Positions 27,916 to 38,207 of a stretch of DNA of 64,000 bases are shown in pieces. The stretch lies in contig JAIMBI010000016.1 of the NCBI GenBank assembly GCA_023565505.1, forward strand, positions 1-64,000, read 5' to 3'. Origin of the DNA: Actinomycetes bacterium. GTDB lineage: Bacteria; Bacillota; Sulfobacillia; Sulfobacillales; JAIMBI01. Below the pieces are notes generated by a model that did no database searches, was not told the origin of the DNA, and saw only the letters and a program-made list of their open reading frames with translations. Each line of letters opens with the position of its first letter. Positions within the stretch are counted from its first letter, which is position 1. Both the position numbers and the translations under genes were made by a program.

Positions 27916-28798
27916 CTACGCCTGTGGCCAGGCACCCGGCTGCGAGATGGCCAGGGCGGCGGCGGCCATGGCCGCCGCCGCCGCCTCGTCCGGCCCGTCG
28001 CCCAGGAGGAGGCGGGCCAGGAAGGTGCCGGCGGCGGCGTCGCCGGCCCCGGTCGTGTCCCGAGGCGCCGTGGCGAGCGCGGCGGCGGGCACGGGGATCA
28101 CCCGTCCACCCGTCCCCAGGCGGGCGCCGGCCCGGCCCAGTGTCACGAGCACGATGTCGTGGCTTCGAGCCAGGCGGCGGCAGGCGGCGGCGGGGTCGGC
28201 GGCGCCGGTGACCGCCGTCGCCTCCGCCCCGTTGAGGACCACCGCCCACGCGCCCTGGGCGAGCGCGGCCCACGCCTCGAGACCGGCCCGCTCGAGGACG
28301 GAGACGGCGCTGGGGGTGACGGCGACGGGCACGGCATGGCGGCGCGCCCAAACCCGGGCGCCCTCGACCCACGCCCGTCCACCGGGTCGCACGAGGGCGT
28401 ATCCCGACACGTACAGGGCGAGGCGCCCGCCCGGACGGCGCGCGGGGAGGTCGGCCCACGCGCCGTCGCCGAGATGGGCGAACAGGGTGCGACGGGCGCC
28501 TTGCCCCTCCACCAATGAGACGACGCGCGTGCTCGTGCCGCTGTGCCGGGCGCGCACGGCGACGCCGGCGCGGCGGGCGGCACGCGCCAGGTGCCGGGCG
28601 AGGGCGTCGTCCCCCAGGTGGGTGAACAGGCGCACCGCCGCCCCCGCCCGCCGGGCCCACACGGCCACGTTGGCCCCCTGCCCGCCAGGGAGGAGCGAGA
28701 CGGAGGCGGGGGCGTCGTCCCCCCACCGCACCTCGCCCTGGGGCTCGACCACGACGTCCAGGCCCAGGTCGCCCCCCACCCAGAGGGCGGGGGGGGAG

Positions 28799-28806
<8 letters not shown>
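27916..28806 (-). CDS. psuK: PfkB-family kinase, probable pseudouridine kinase
   Basis: LLPGGQGANVAVWARRAGA, DTTGAGDAAAGTFLARLL; overlaps the psuG-like gene. Confidence 0.75.
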
Positions 28807-29719
<913 letters not shown>

Positions 29720-29779
29720 GGGATCCCTCCGAGAGATTAGGATGGAGAGGCAGGATCGGCTCGGAACGGGGGTGTCGGC

Positions 29780-30211
29780 GTGACGGACGAGGAGATGCGC
29801 TCGCTGCTGCGGCGGGCGCGGCGGATCGCGGTGGTGGGGCTTTCCCCCGACCCTTCGCGGCCCAGCCACCGGGTGGCGGCGTACCTCGTGCGCCAGGGGT
29901 ACGACGTGGTGCCGGTTCGACCGGACGGGGCCGAGGTCCTGGGTCGGCGGGCGGCGGCCTCCCTGGCCGAGGTAGGGCGCGTGGACATCGTGGACGTGTT
30001 CCGCCGTCCGGAGGCGGCGGCCGAGGTGGTGGAGGAGGCGGTGCGCCTGGGGCTGCCCGCCGTCTGGCTGCAGGAGGGCATCGCCTCCGCCGCTGGCCGG
30101 GCGCGGGCCCAGGAGGCGGGCGTGGCGTATGTGGAGGACCGTTGCATCATGAAGGAACACGCCCGCCTGGGCGTAGGCCCGGTGGGCGGCGGCCCGGGGC
30201 AGGGGGCCTAG
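29780..30211 (+). CDS. CoA-binding domain protein (YccU-like)
   Basis: RRIAVVGLSPDPSRPSHRVAAYLVRQGYDVVPVRP, VWLQEGI, DRCIMKEHARL. Confidence 0.85.
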   Translation: MTDEEMRSLLRRARRIAVVGLSPDPSRPSHRVAAYLVRQGYDVVPVRPDGAEVLGRRAAASLAEVGRVDIVDVFRRPEAAAEVVEEAVRLGLPAVWLQEGIASAAGRARAQEAGVAYVEDRCIMKEHARLGVGPVGGGPGQGA

Positions 30212-30834
30212 GTCAGGGCAGGGGGCGCCACCGGGTGGCCGGCGCTTAGCCAATGCGCCATGCCGCCCACCACGTTGTACACCTTGCGGAACCCGTTCTG
30301 GACCAGCCAGGCGCTCACCTGGGCGCTGCGGTTGCCGTGGGCGCAGACGACGGTGATGGTGCGCTCGGGGTCGAGCTCGTGCAGGCGGTGCGGGACCTGT
30401 CCCATGGAGATGAGTACCGCCCCGGGCACGACGCCGCTTCGCCACTCGTAGGGCTCACGCACGTCCAGCACGAGGATGTCGGGGTGGCCTTCGGCCAGGG
30501 CGCGCGCCAGCTCGTGCACGGTCATCTGGGCTACGCCTTCGCGCGTCCCGCCCTCTTGCACCCATGCCTCCAGACCGCGGCCGAAGACATGGGCCACCGG
30601 CACCCCCAGGCGCGAGAGCTCCGCCGCCGCCCGCTGCGCGACGGCCTCATGCTCGGCGAACACCACCACCGGCAGGTCGCGCGGCAAGGTGGCGGCGTAG
30701 GCGGCGAAACCCGGGCCAAAGGGAAGGTTGACGGCTCCGGCGGGATGGGCTTGGGCGAAGCGGGGGGGCGGGGCGGTGTCGAGGAGGCGCACCCGCCCCT
30801 CGGCCACGGCCTGGACGATCTCGGTCACCTGCAC
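30208..30834 (-). CDS. Tandem rhodanese-domain protein (first domain without active-site Cys)
   Basis: ILVLDVREPYEWRSGVVPGAVLISMG and VVCAHGNRSAQVSAWL in domain 2; domain 1 has VVVFAEHEAVAQRAAAEL. Confidence 0.8.
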   Translation of the reverse strand: MQVTEIVQAVAEGRVRLLDTAPPPRFAQAHPAGAVNLPFGPGFAAYAATLPRDLPVVVFAEHEAVAQRAAAELSRLGVPVAHVFGRGLEAWVQEGGTREGVAQMTVHELARALAEGHPDILVLDVREPYEWRSGVVPGAVLISMGQVPHRLHELDPERTITVVCAHGNRSAQVSAWLVQNGFRKVYNVVGGMAHWLSAGHPVAPPALT

Positions 30835-30901
30835 GGCGGTTCGCCTCCTGCACGAAGAGACTCAGGCGATACGGCGGACGGCTTGCCCACCAGGTGGGCG
30901 C

Positions 30902-31687
30902 TCAGGGGCCCGCCTCGGGAGCGGGGGTGTCCGGCCCGAGGCCGAGGTTGCGCCGGCGCAGGGCGCGGGCGTCGGGGGGAGGGGGCTTGAGCAACCCCAG
31001 GACATGGCGCAGGAAGGACTGCTCGTCCGGGGCCTGGAGGGCGCGGTTGGCGCGGCGCTCGAAGCCGACCGTCGACCAGGGCTTGCGGCTCATGAACAGG
31101 CCGCCGCAGGCGGAGGCGCCGTAATGCGCGGGGTAGATCTCCACCTCGTCCGGCAACGTGAGAAGCCTCTGGTGCAGGCTTCGGTAGAGGGAGGCGGCGG
31201 CGGCCCGCACCGCCTCCTCCCCCTCTCCCTCCACCAGGTCGGGCCGGCCGACGTCACCTACGAACAGGGCGTCGCCCGTCAGCGCGAACCATGGCGTTTG
31301 CGATCGTGTCGTGTCCCGCGCCACGAGGCTCAGGCTGTCGGGTGTGTGCCCGGGTGTGTGCCAAACGGTGAGGGCGAGCGACCCCACCGCGATCTCCTCC
31401 CCGTCGGCCAGCGGCCGGTGGGGGTAGGTGGGGTGGGCGTCCGGGTGGAGGGAGACGGGCAGCCGCAGGGCCGCGCCCAGGGCGGCGGCGGCCGAGGCGT
31501 GGTCGGCGTGGACGTGGCTCTCCACGATGTGCTCGATCGCCAGTCCGTGCTCGGCGGCGCGGACGATGTAGGCGTCGGCGCCCACGGCCTCCAGGGGGTC
31601 GACCACGACGGCCGTGCCGACGGCGTCGTCCCCCAGGAGATACGAGGCACACCCGAGGACGGGGTCGAGAATGGGCAGGAAGACCAC
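30902..31687 (-). CDS. MBL-fold hydrolase, ETHE1/persulfide dioxygenase-like
   Basis: ESHVHADHASAAAALG, WHTPGHTPDSLSL, LTGDALFVGDVGRPDLV, IYPAHYGASACGG. Confidence 0.82.
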   Translation of the reverse strand: MVFLPILDPVLGCASYLLGDDAVGTAVVVDPLEAVGADAYIVRAAEHGLAIEHIVESHVHADHASAAAALGAALRLPVSLHPDAHPTYPHRPLADGEEIAVGSLALTVWHTPGHTPDSLSLVARDTTRSQTPWFALTGDALFVGDVGRPDLVEGEGEEAVRAAAASLYRSLHQRLLTLPDEVEIYPAHYGASACGGLFMSRKPWSTVGFERRANRALQAPDEQSFLRHVLGLLKPPPPDARALRRRNLGLGPDTPAPEAGP

Positions 31688-31825
31688 GACCACCCCTCCT
31701 TCCGGCCAAGAGCACCGTACCATTTTACCGTACGGCGCCGAGGAGAAGTCGGCGCCCGTCCGGCCCCCTTGCTGCCGGGCGATACACGATATATCTTAGA
31801 CATGTCGAAGAGAGGAGGGATCGCG

Positions 31826-32500
31826 ATGTTCGGTCACGGACCAGGGTTCGGACCGCAGGACGGCATGGGGCACGGAGGCGGGCATGGTCGGCGACGCGGC
31901 GGGGGATGGGAAGGCTTCGCCTTCGCCCACGGCGGGCACGGGCCGTGGCGGGGCCTGGGCGGGGCGATGGGCCATCGTCCGTTCGGGCCCGGCATGGGCG
32001 GCATGCCGTGGTGGGGTGGGGCGAGGCGCCGGCAGGGCCGCGGCGACGTGCGCACCGCCATCCTGGCCCTGTTGGCGGAGCGCCCCCTGCACGGCTACCA
32101 GATCATGCAGGAGATCGCCGAGCGCACGGCGGGCGCCTGGACGCCCAGCCCGGGCTCCGTCTACCCCACCTTGCAGCAGCTGGAGGACGAGGGGCTGGTG
32201 GCGGTCGAGGCGGTGGAGGGAAGGCGCGTCTACCGCCTGACCGACGCCGGCCGCGCCTACGCCGAGGAGCGGCGCGAGGAGTTTGCCTCCCTGTGGCAGG
32301 GGTTCGAGGGGATGCGGGACGGCGACTGGGTTGAGGTGCGCGCCCTCGCCTGGCAGACCGCCATGGCGGCCATGCAGGTGGCGCATGCCGGCGACGGCCG
32401 CCAGGTGGCGGAGGCGGCGCGCCTTCTCGCCGAGACGCGCCGGCGGCTGTACGCCATCCTGGCGGAGGAAGGAACGCCGGACGGGGGGGAGGAGAGCTAA
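31826..32500 (+). CDS. PadR-family regulator with Gly/His/Trp-rich N-terminal extension
   Basis: RGDVRTAILALLAERPLHGYQIMQEIAERT, SPGSVYPTLQQLEDEGLVAVE. Confidence 0.85.
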   Translation: MFGHGPGFGPQDGMGHGGGHGRRRGGGWEGFAFAHGGHGPWRGLGGAMGHRPFGPGMGGMPWWGGARRRQGRGDVRTAILALLAERPLHGYQIMQEIAERTAGAWTPSPGSVYPTLQQLEDEGLVAVEAVEGRRVYRLTDAGRAYAEERREEFASLWQGFEGMRDGDWVEVRALAWQTAMAAMQVAHAGDGRQVAEAARLLAETRRRLYAILAEEGTPDGGEES

Positions 32501-32865
32501 CCGACCGGCGTACGGCTTGCGCCCGGCATGGCCGCCGGGCAGGGGGCCCGGGGGCGGCGAGCCCGCCCGCCGGGCCTCCTCATTGCGTTGGCAAGACGCC
32601 TTGCAGCCGGACAGGGGCGGACAACGATCGTCTGCGGCGCGCCCGCCGGCCCCGCCGGACGGGCGCCCGGCCTATCGTCGCGGTCCGTCGTGCACGGCGG
32701 GACGGGAAGCGGCTTGCCCGTCTCCCCCGCGGAGTCGCGCCCGGATGCCGCCGGTGCGCCGCGGCGCCGACGGCGGCCGGCGCGGCCGCCTGCCGCGCGG
32801 TCGACGCGGCGGCGCCGGCCCTCGAGTCCGACCGGCGTCCTTCCGCGGGGTCGGATCCGGGGCGG

Positions 32866-34035
32866 TCAGCCCTCGACCTTGGCCAGAGCCCGGTCGAGCC
32901 GCTCCATCGCGGTCTCGATGTCGGAGGGCGTCACGATGAGCGGCGGCAGGAACCGGACCGTCTGGTCCCCCACCGCGGTCAGCAGCAGGCGCTCCTGCAG
33001 GGCCGCCGCCACGATCTTCTCCGCGAGCCCGGCCGTGTGCGGCCGAAGCCCCCACATCAACCCGCGGCCCCGGACCGCGGCGCCCCCCGGAACCCGGGAG
33101 GCCACGGCCTCCAGCCGCTCCCGCAAAAGGGTGCCCATCCGCTCCACCCGCTGCAGGAACTCGGGCGCTGACACCGTGTCGATGACGACCTGGGCGGCCG
33201 CCATCGCCAACGGATTGCCGCCGAAGGTGGACCCGTGCGTGCCCGGCGCGAACGCCTCGGCCACGTCCGGCCGGGCCACGACGGCCCCCGCCGGCACCCC
33301 GTTGGCCAGCGCCTTGGCCAGGGTGACCACGTCCGGCGCCAACCCGTAGTGCTCGTAGGCGAAGAACCGTCCGGTGCGGCCCATGCCGGTCTGCACCTCG
33401 TCGACCATCAGGAGGGCGCCCTCGGCGCGCGCCTTGTCGGCCAGCGCGCGGACGAAAGCGGGGTCGAGAGGCCGGACGCCGCCCTCACCCTGGATGACCT
33501 CGATGAGCACGGCGGCCGTCCGCGGCCCGACGGCGTCCAGGGCCGCCGGATCCGCCGGATCGATGATCCGCGCGCCGGGCACGAGCGGCACAAATCCTTC
33601 CTGGTACGCCGGCCGCGGGGTCACGGACAGGGCGCCGAAGGTCCGGCCGTGGAAACCGCCCTCGAGGGCCACCCACTCGGTCCGTTCCGGCTGGCCGCGC
33701 CGGTACTGGTAGCGCCGGGCGAGCTTCAAGGCGGCCTCGTTGGCCTCCGCCCCGGAGTTGCAGAAGAAGGCCCGCCCGCCGCCGAACAGGAGGGAGAGCC
33801 GCTCGGCCACGGCTTCCTGGACAGGGATCTCGTACAGGTTGGAACAGTGGACCAGACGTCCGGCCTGCTCCGACAGGGCGGCGGTCACGGCCGGATGGGC
33901 ATGGCCGAGGGCGGTCACGCCGATGCCGCTGGTGAAGTCGAGGTAGTCCCGCTCGGCCTCGTCGTACAGGTACATGCCCTGGCCCCGCACCATGCGGACC
34001 GGGTATCGCCGGTAGTTGGGCATCAGCGCGTCCAT
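32866..34035 (-). CDS. argD: Acetylornithine aminotransferase
   Basis: FTSGIGVTALGHAHPAV, FFCNSGAEANEAALKLAR, LLMVDEVQTGMGRTG; downstream of argB. Confidence 0.9.
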   Translation of the reverse strand: MDALMPNYRRYPVRMVRGQGMYLYDEAERDYLDFTSGIGVTALGHAHPAVTAALSEQAGRLVHCSNLYEIPVQEAVAERLSLLFGGGRAFFCNSGAEANEAALKLARRYQYRRGQPERTEWVALEGGFHGRTFGALSVTPRPAYQEGFVPLVPGARIIDPADPAALDAVGPRTAAVLIEVIQGEGGVRPLDPAFVRALADKARAEGALLMVDEVQTGMGRTGRFFAYEHYGLAPDVVTLAKALANGVPAGAVVARPDVAEAFAPGTHGSTFGGNPLAMAAAQVVIDTVSAPEFLQRVERMGTLLRERLEAVASRVPGGAAVRGRGLMWGLRPHTAGLAEKIVAAALQERLLLTAVGDQTVRFLPPLIVTPSDIETAMERLDRALAKVEG

Positions 34036-34076
34036 GGTCCCTCGTCTCCTTCATTCGGAAATGGCGGACGGCGGAG

Positions 34077-34898
34077 CTAGGCCGGCACGACAACGGTGCC
34101 GGGATGTTCCTCGGGCCGCTCCAAGACGGCCAGGAGCACCGCCGGGTCGCGGCCGTCGACCACCCAGGCGCGGGCCACGCCGGCGTTCACCGCGGCCACG
34201 GCCGCCCGGATCTTGGGCCGCATGCCCGCCGTGAACACGCCCTCCCGCTCCAGGAGCCGCTCGGCCCCGGCGGCGGTCAACACCACCGCCGCCTCGCCCT
34301 CCCGGCGCACCAACCCGGGTTCGTCCACGTCGATCGGGACCCGGACATACGGCACGTCGGTCAGGAAGAGGAGCGCGTCCGCCCCGAGGGCCGTAGCCAC
34401 AGCCGCGGCCGCGTCGTCGGCGTTGACGTTGAGCCACCGGCCCGCCGCGTCCCGCGCCGTCGGGGCCAGGACCGGGAGGCGCCCCCGCTCCCACGCCGCC
34501 GTGAGGCGGCCGGGATCCACGTGGTCCACGTAGCCGGTCTGGGCCCAGTCCGGGCCGAACGAACGGCCCGTCAACACGCCGTCGTCGCCCGCGATCCCCT
34601 CCACCGAAAGCCCCAGCTCCCTTAGCACATTCACCAACTGGCCGTTGATCTCCTCCGCCAGCACGCGCCGCACGACCCGGGCGGCCGCTTCGGACGTCAC
34701 CCGGAGCCCGTCGCGGAAGACGGCCTCGATGCCCGCCGCGGCCAGCGCCCGGGTGATCTCCGGCCCGCCGCCGTGGACCACCGCGGCCCGAAGCCGCCCC
34801 CCCGCCTGTCGGAGAAACGTGGCCAGCGGCGCCACGCCCGCGCGCTCGACCGATCCGCCCAGCTTGACCACCCAGAGCGGCGTACTCACGCGGTCCAT
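34077..34898 (-). CDS. argB: Acetylglutamate kinase
   Basis: WVVKLGGSV, VVHGGGPEITRAL, GVFTAGMRPKIRAAVAAV. Confidence 0.9.
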   Translation of the reverse strand: MDRVSTPLWVVKLGGSVERAGVAPLATFLRQAGGRLRAAVVHGGGPEITRALAAAGIEAVFRDGLRVTSEAAARVVRRVLAEEINGQLVNVLRELGLSVEGIAGDDGVLTGRSFGPDWAQTGYVDHVDPGRLTAAWERGRLPVLAPTARDAAGRWLNVNADDAAAAVATALGADALLFLTDVPYVRVPIDVDEPGLVRREGEAAVVLTAAGAERLLEREGVFTAGMRPKIRAAVAAVNAGVARAWVVDGRDPAVLLAVLERPEEHPGTVVVPA

Positions 34899-35929
34899 CC
34901 CACCCGGTCGAGCGCCGTGTCCTCGGGCACCCCGATCATCCGGTTCAGGTTCTGGATCGCTTGGCCCGCCGCCCCCTTGACCAGGTTGTCCAGCACGGCG
35001 ACGACCACCAGCCGCGAAAGCCGCCGGTCGACCACGAAGCCGATGTCGACGCGGTTGGATCCCCGCACGCCCTTCATGGGGGGAAGCTCCCCCGGCTCCA
35101 GCACGCGCACGAACGGCTCGCCGGCGTAAGCGTCCCGGTACGCCTCGGCCACGTCGTCCGGCGACCCGACCAGCCGCCCGTGCACCGTCGCCAGGATGCC
35201 GCGCGCGGCGGGGATGACGTGCGTGACCAGGTGCACCCGCCACGGGCTCTGTCCCCACAGCGCCAGGGCCCGCTCGATCTCCGGCACGTGCTGGTGCCGG
35301 CCGACCCGGTAGGCCCACAGGTTCTCCTCGAGTTCCGCCAGCTGACCGGTGAGGGTGGCGCCCCGCCCGGCCCCTGAGATCCCCGACTTGGCATCGACGG
35401 CGAGGGAATCGGGGTCGACGAGGCCGGCCCGGTTGAGCGGCAGGAGCGCCAGGGCCACGGCGGTGGCGAAGCAGCCGGGGTTGGACACGACCCGCGTGGA
35501 CGGCCCGATGGCGTCGCGGGCCCACTCCGTCAGACCGTAGACCGCCTCGGCCTGCAGGGCGGGGTCGACGGGCTCGGCCCCGTACCACTCCCGATAGACA
35601 TCCGCCGCCAGGCGCAGGTCGCCGCTCAGGTCGACCACCCGGATGCCCCGCGCCACCAGCGCCTCCGCAACCCGGCCCGAGGCCCGGGAGGGCAGGGCGA
35701 GCAGCGCGATTTCCGCCCGCTCCGCCACGCGGTCCGCGTCCGTGGGGCCCAGGATGCCGCCGTCGGGCCAGGGATAGCCCGCCAGCTGCGGATGGTGCGC
35801 AACCAGCGGCGTCCCGGCCTGACTGTGCGCCCCCAGATAGGTGACGCGCACCGCGGGATGCCGGGTCAGGATCCGGAGCGCCTCGGCCCCGGCGTAGCCG
35901 GTAGCGCCGAGCACAGCCACATCGACCAA
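34886..35929 (-). CDS. argC: N-acetyl-gamma-glutamyl-phosphate reductase (TTG start)
   Basis: VAVLGATGYAGAEALRIL, VVSNPGCFATAVALAL, HQHVPEIE; RBS GGGAGGGA then TTG. Confidence 0.9.
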   Translation of the reverse strand: MVDVAVLGATGYAGAEALRILTRHPAVRVTYLGAHSQAGTPLVAHHPQLAGYPWPDGGILGPTDADRVAERAEIALLALPSRASGRVAEALVARGIRVVDLSGDLRLAADVYREWYGAEPVDPALQAEAVYGLTEWARDAIGPSTRVVSNPGCFATAVALALLPLNRAGLVDPDSLAVDAKSGISGAGRGATLTGQLAELEENLWAYRVGRHQHVPEIERALALWGQSPWRVHLVTHVIPAARGILATVHGRLVGSPDDVAEAYRDAYAGEPFVRVLEPGELPPMKGVRGSNRVDIGFVVDRRLSRLVVVAVLDNLVKGAAGQAIQNLNRMIGVPEDTALDRVGWTA

Positions 35930-35961
35930 AAAAATCCCTCCCGGATCTGGAAAAAAGGACT

Positions 35962-35995
35962 TGGAATTGCATCCATGATACTGCATTATTATTCA
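35962..35995. promoter_or_regulatory. Two tandem ARG-box-like operators between argC and the divergent GNAT gene
   Basis: TGGAATTGCATCCA and TGCATTATTATTCA, 20 bp apart; the second is close to the ArgR/AhrC core TGAATWWWWATTCA. Confidence 0.55.
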
Positions 35996-36025
35996 CTGTA
36001 GAACCCCGAAGGAGGCAGGCCGTCC

Positions 36026-36529
36026 ATGGTGGTGGAGCGCGCCACAATCGACGATATCGACGAGATGTATGCACTGACGCGGCGTTATGCGAGCGAAGGC
36101 CTGCTGTTGCCCCGCAGCCAGCAGTCCCTCCTCGACCGCCTGTGCAGCACGTTTGTGGCCCGCAGCCACCCCGGCGGGCCCATCCTCGGGATGGTGGGCC
36201 TGGAGGTCCTCTCCCGCGAGACGGGCGAAGTCCGGTCGTTGGCCGTGTCCGAGGCCGCCCAGGGCCAGGGCGTCGGGCGGCGGCTGGTCGAGGCGGCCGT
36301 GGCGGAGGCGCGTCGGCTGAACCTCCGCCGCGTGATCTCCCTGACGCTGACGCCGGGCTTCTTCAGCCAGTGCGGGTTCATCCCCGTCGACCGGTTGAGC
36401 CTCCCGGAGAAGCTCGTCCGCGACTGCTTCCGGTGCCCCAAGCGCCTGGAGTGCCGCGAGGTCGCCATGGTCCGCTGGCTGGCCGCCGAATCGCTCCACA
36501 CCTCGGCGGTGGCGGAAGCGGTCGGCTGA
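36026..36529 (+). CDS. GNAT N-acetyltransferase, ArgA-like amino-acid N-acetyltransferase
   Basis: VERATIDDIDEMYALTRRYASEGLLLPRS, VRSLAVSEAAQGQGVGRRLVEAAVAEAR; divergent from argC. Confidence 0.82.
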   Translation: MVVERATIDDIDEMYALTRRYASEGLLLPRSQQSLLDRLCSTFVARSHPGGPILGMVGLEVLSRETGEVRSLAVSEAAQGQGVGRRLVEAAVAEARRLNLRRVISLTLTPGFFSQCGFIPVDRLSLPEKLVRDCFRCPKRLECREVAMVRWLAAESLHTSAVAEAVG

Positions 36530-36609
36530 TCCACCCCGGCGTCCCGTCGTCGACCGGGCCGCCGCGCGGCCTGGTCCGTGTCTCCGGCAGGGACCCCGGG
36601 AGGCGTCCG

Positions 36610-37503
36610 GTGATCATCTCCGCCAGCGTGCGCACCGACATCCCCGCCTTCTACGCCCATTGGTTCCTCCGGCGGCTCCGGGCGGGCTGGTGCGAAGCCG
36701 TCAACCCCTACAACCGCCAGGCCCGGCGGGTCTCGCTCCGGCCCCCGGACGTGGACGGCTACGTCTTCTGGACCAAGAACCTGAAGCCCTTCCGCGAAGC
36801 CCTCCGGGCGGTCGACGAGGCCGGCGTGCCGTTCGTCGTCCAGTACACCATCAACGACTACCCGCGGCTTGTCGAACCGTCGGTCCCCCCGGCCGCCCGG
36901 ACCGTCGCCGACGCGCTCTGGCTGTCCCGCACGTTCGGTCCGGCACGCCTGGTCTGGCGGTATGACCCCATCGTCTTCATGTCCGCCCGCGACGGCCCGG
37001 ATCACGTCCGCCGGTTTGCGGCGCTCGCCCGCGCGCTGGCCGGCGCGACCGACGAGGTCGTGGTCTCGGTGGTCCACCTGTACGCCAAAAGCCACCGGCG
37101 GCTCGAGGCCCTCCGGCGCCGGCACGCGGGCTTCGCCTACCGCGTCCCCGCCGCGGACGAGGCCCGCACCCTGCTGGGCGAACTCGCGGCGGTGGCCCGC
37201 GGGTACGGAATGGCACTGAGGGTCTGTGCCCAGCCGGACCTCCTGCCCCCCGGCGCGGCGCCCGCGCGCTGCATCGACGCGGACCGCCTGGCCCGCGTCG
37301 CCGGACGCCCCGTCGCCGCGCCGCCCGGCGGCACGCGCCCGGCCTGCCGTTGCGCGCAGGCGGTGGACATCGGCTGGTACGACACCTGTCCCCACGGCTG
37401 CGTGTACTGCTACGCGGTGGGCGACGCGCGGCGGGCCAAGGCGTCGTTCCGCCGCCACGACCCCGAGCGGGCGAGCCTGGTCCCTCCGGACGATCCCCCC
37501 TGA
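36610..37503 (+). CDS. DUF1848-family protein with CxxxCxxC motif
   Basis: SASVRTDIPAFYAHWFLRRLRAG, WTKNLKPF, CPHGCVYCYAVG. Confidence 0.82.
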   Translation: MIISASVRTDIPAFYAHWFLRRLRAGWCEAVNPYNRQARRVSLRPPDVDGYVFWTKNLKPFREALRAVDEAGVPFVVQYTINDYPRLVEPSVPPAARTVADALWLSRTFGPARLVWRYDPIVFMSARDGPDHVRRFAALARALAGATDEVVVSVVHLYAKSHRRLEALRRRHAGFAYRVPAADEARTLLGELAAVARGYGMALRVCAQPDLLPPGAAPARCIDADRLARVAGRPVAAPPGGTRPACRCAQAVDIGWYDTCPHGCVYCYAVGDARRAKASFRRHDPERASLVPPDDPP

Positions 37504-37653
37504 TACCCGAAGGGGTACCGAAAGCCCGTTACGATTCCCTATTGATACTAAGACGATGCCGGTATACCATTGGGCCCGGGATTTCTCCCCTCCGGGATCT
37601 TTTCTTGCCGGCTCGCTCCCGACGCCGGCGACGACGTACGAGGAGGTATGGTT

Positions 37654-38205
37654 ATGGCTGAGACCCAAGCGGCGGTGGCCACGTGGACCGTCGACCCCGC
37701 CCACAGCACGGCCGAGTTCGCCGTCCGGCACATGATGATCTCCACCGTCCGCGGTCGCTTCAGCGGTATCTCCGGTCAGATCGTGGGCGACCCCAACGAC
37801 TGGACCGGGGCCACCGCGGAGATCGTCATCGACGTGGCCAGCGTGGACACGCGCCAGCCCGACCGCGACAAGCACCTCCGCTCGCCGGACTTCTTCGACG
37901 TCGAGAAGTATCCCACCATCACCTTCAAGAGCACCCGCGTCGTCAAGACGGGCCAGGGGCGGTACGAGATCACGGGGGACCTGACGATCCACGGGGTCAC
38001 CAAGTCGGTCACCCTCCAGGCCGAGTCGCTTGGCCAGAGCAAGGACCCGTGGGGCGGGATCCGGGCGGGGATCAGCGCGGAGACCCGGATCAACCGGAAG
38101 GACTTCGGACTGCAGTGGAACCAAGTGCTTGAGACGGGAGGGGTCCTCGTCGGCGACGAGGTCCGGATCAACGTGGAACTGGAGCTTGTCCGACAGAGCG
38201 CCTGA
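37654..38205 (+). CDS. YceI-family polyisoprenoid-binding protein
   Basis: WTVDPAHSTAEFAVRHMMISTVRGRF, DFFDVEKYPTITFKST, LTIHGVTKSVTL. Confidence 0.92.
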   Translation: MAETQAAVATWTVDPAHSTAEFAVRHMMISTVRGRFSGISGQIVGDPNDWTGATAEIVIDVASVDTRQPDRDKHLRSPDFFDVEKYPTITFKSTRVVKTGQGRYEITGDLTIHGVTKSVTLQAESLGQSKDPWGGIRAGISAETRINRKDFGLQWNQVLETGGVLVGDEVRINVELELVRQSA

Positions 38206-38207
38206 CA

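Noticed and set aside
32528-33349. 273-aa plus-strand ORF over the intergenic region and argD
   Set aside because: Composition is Arg/Ala/Ser-rich with no motif, and it runs antisense into argD.
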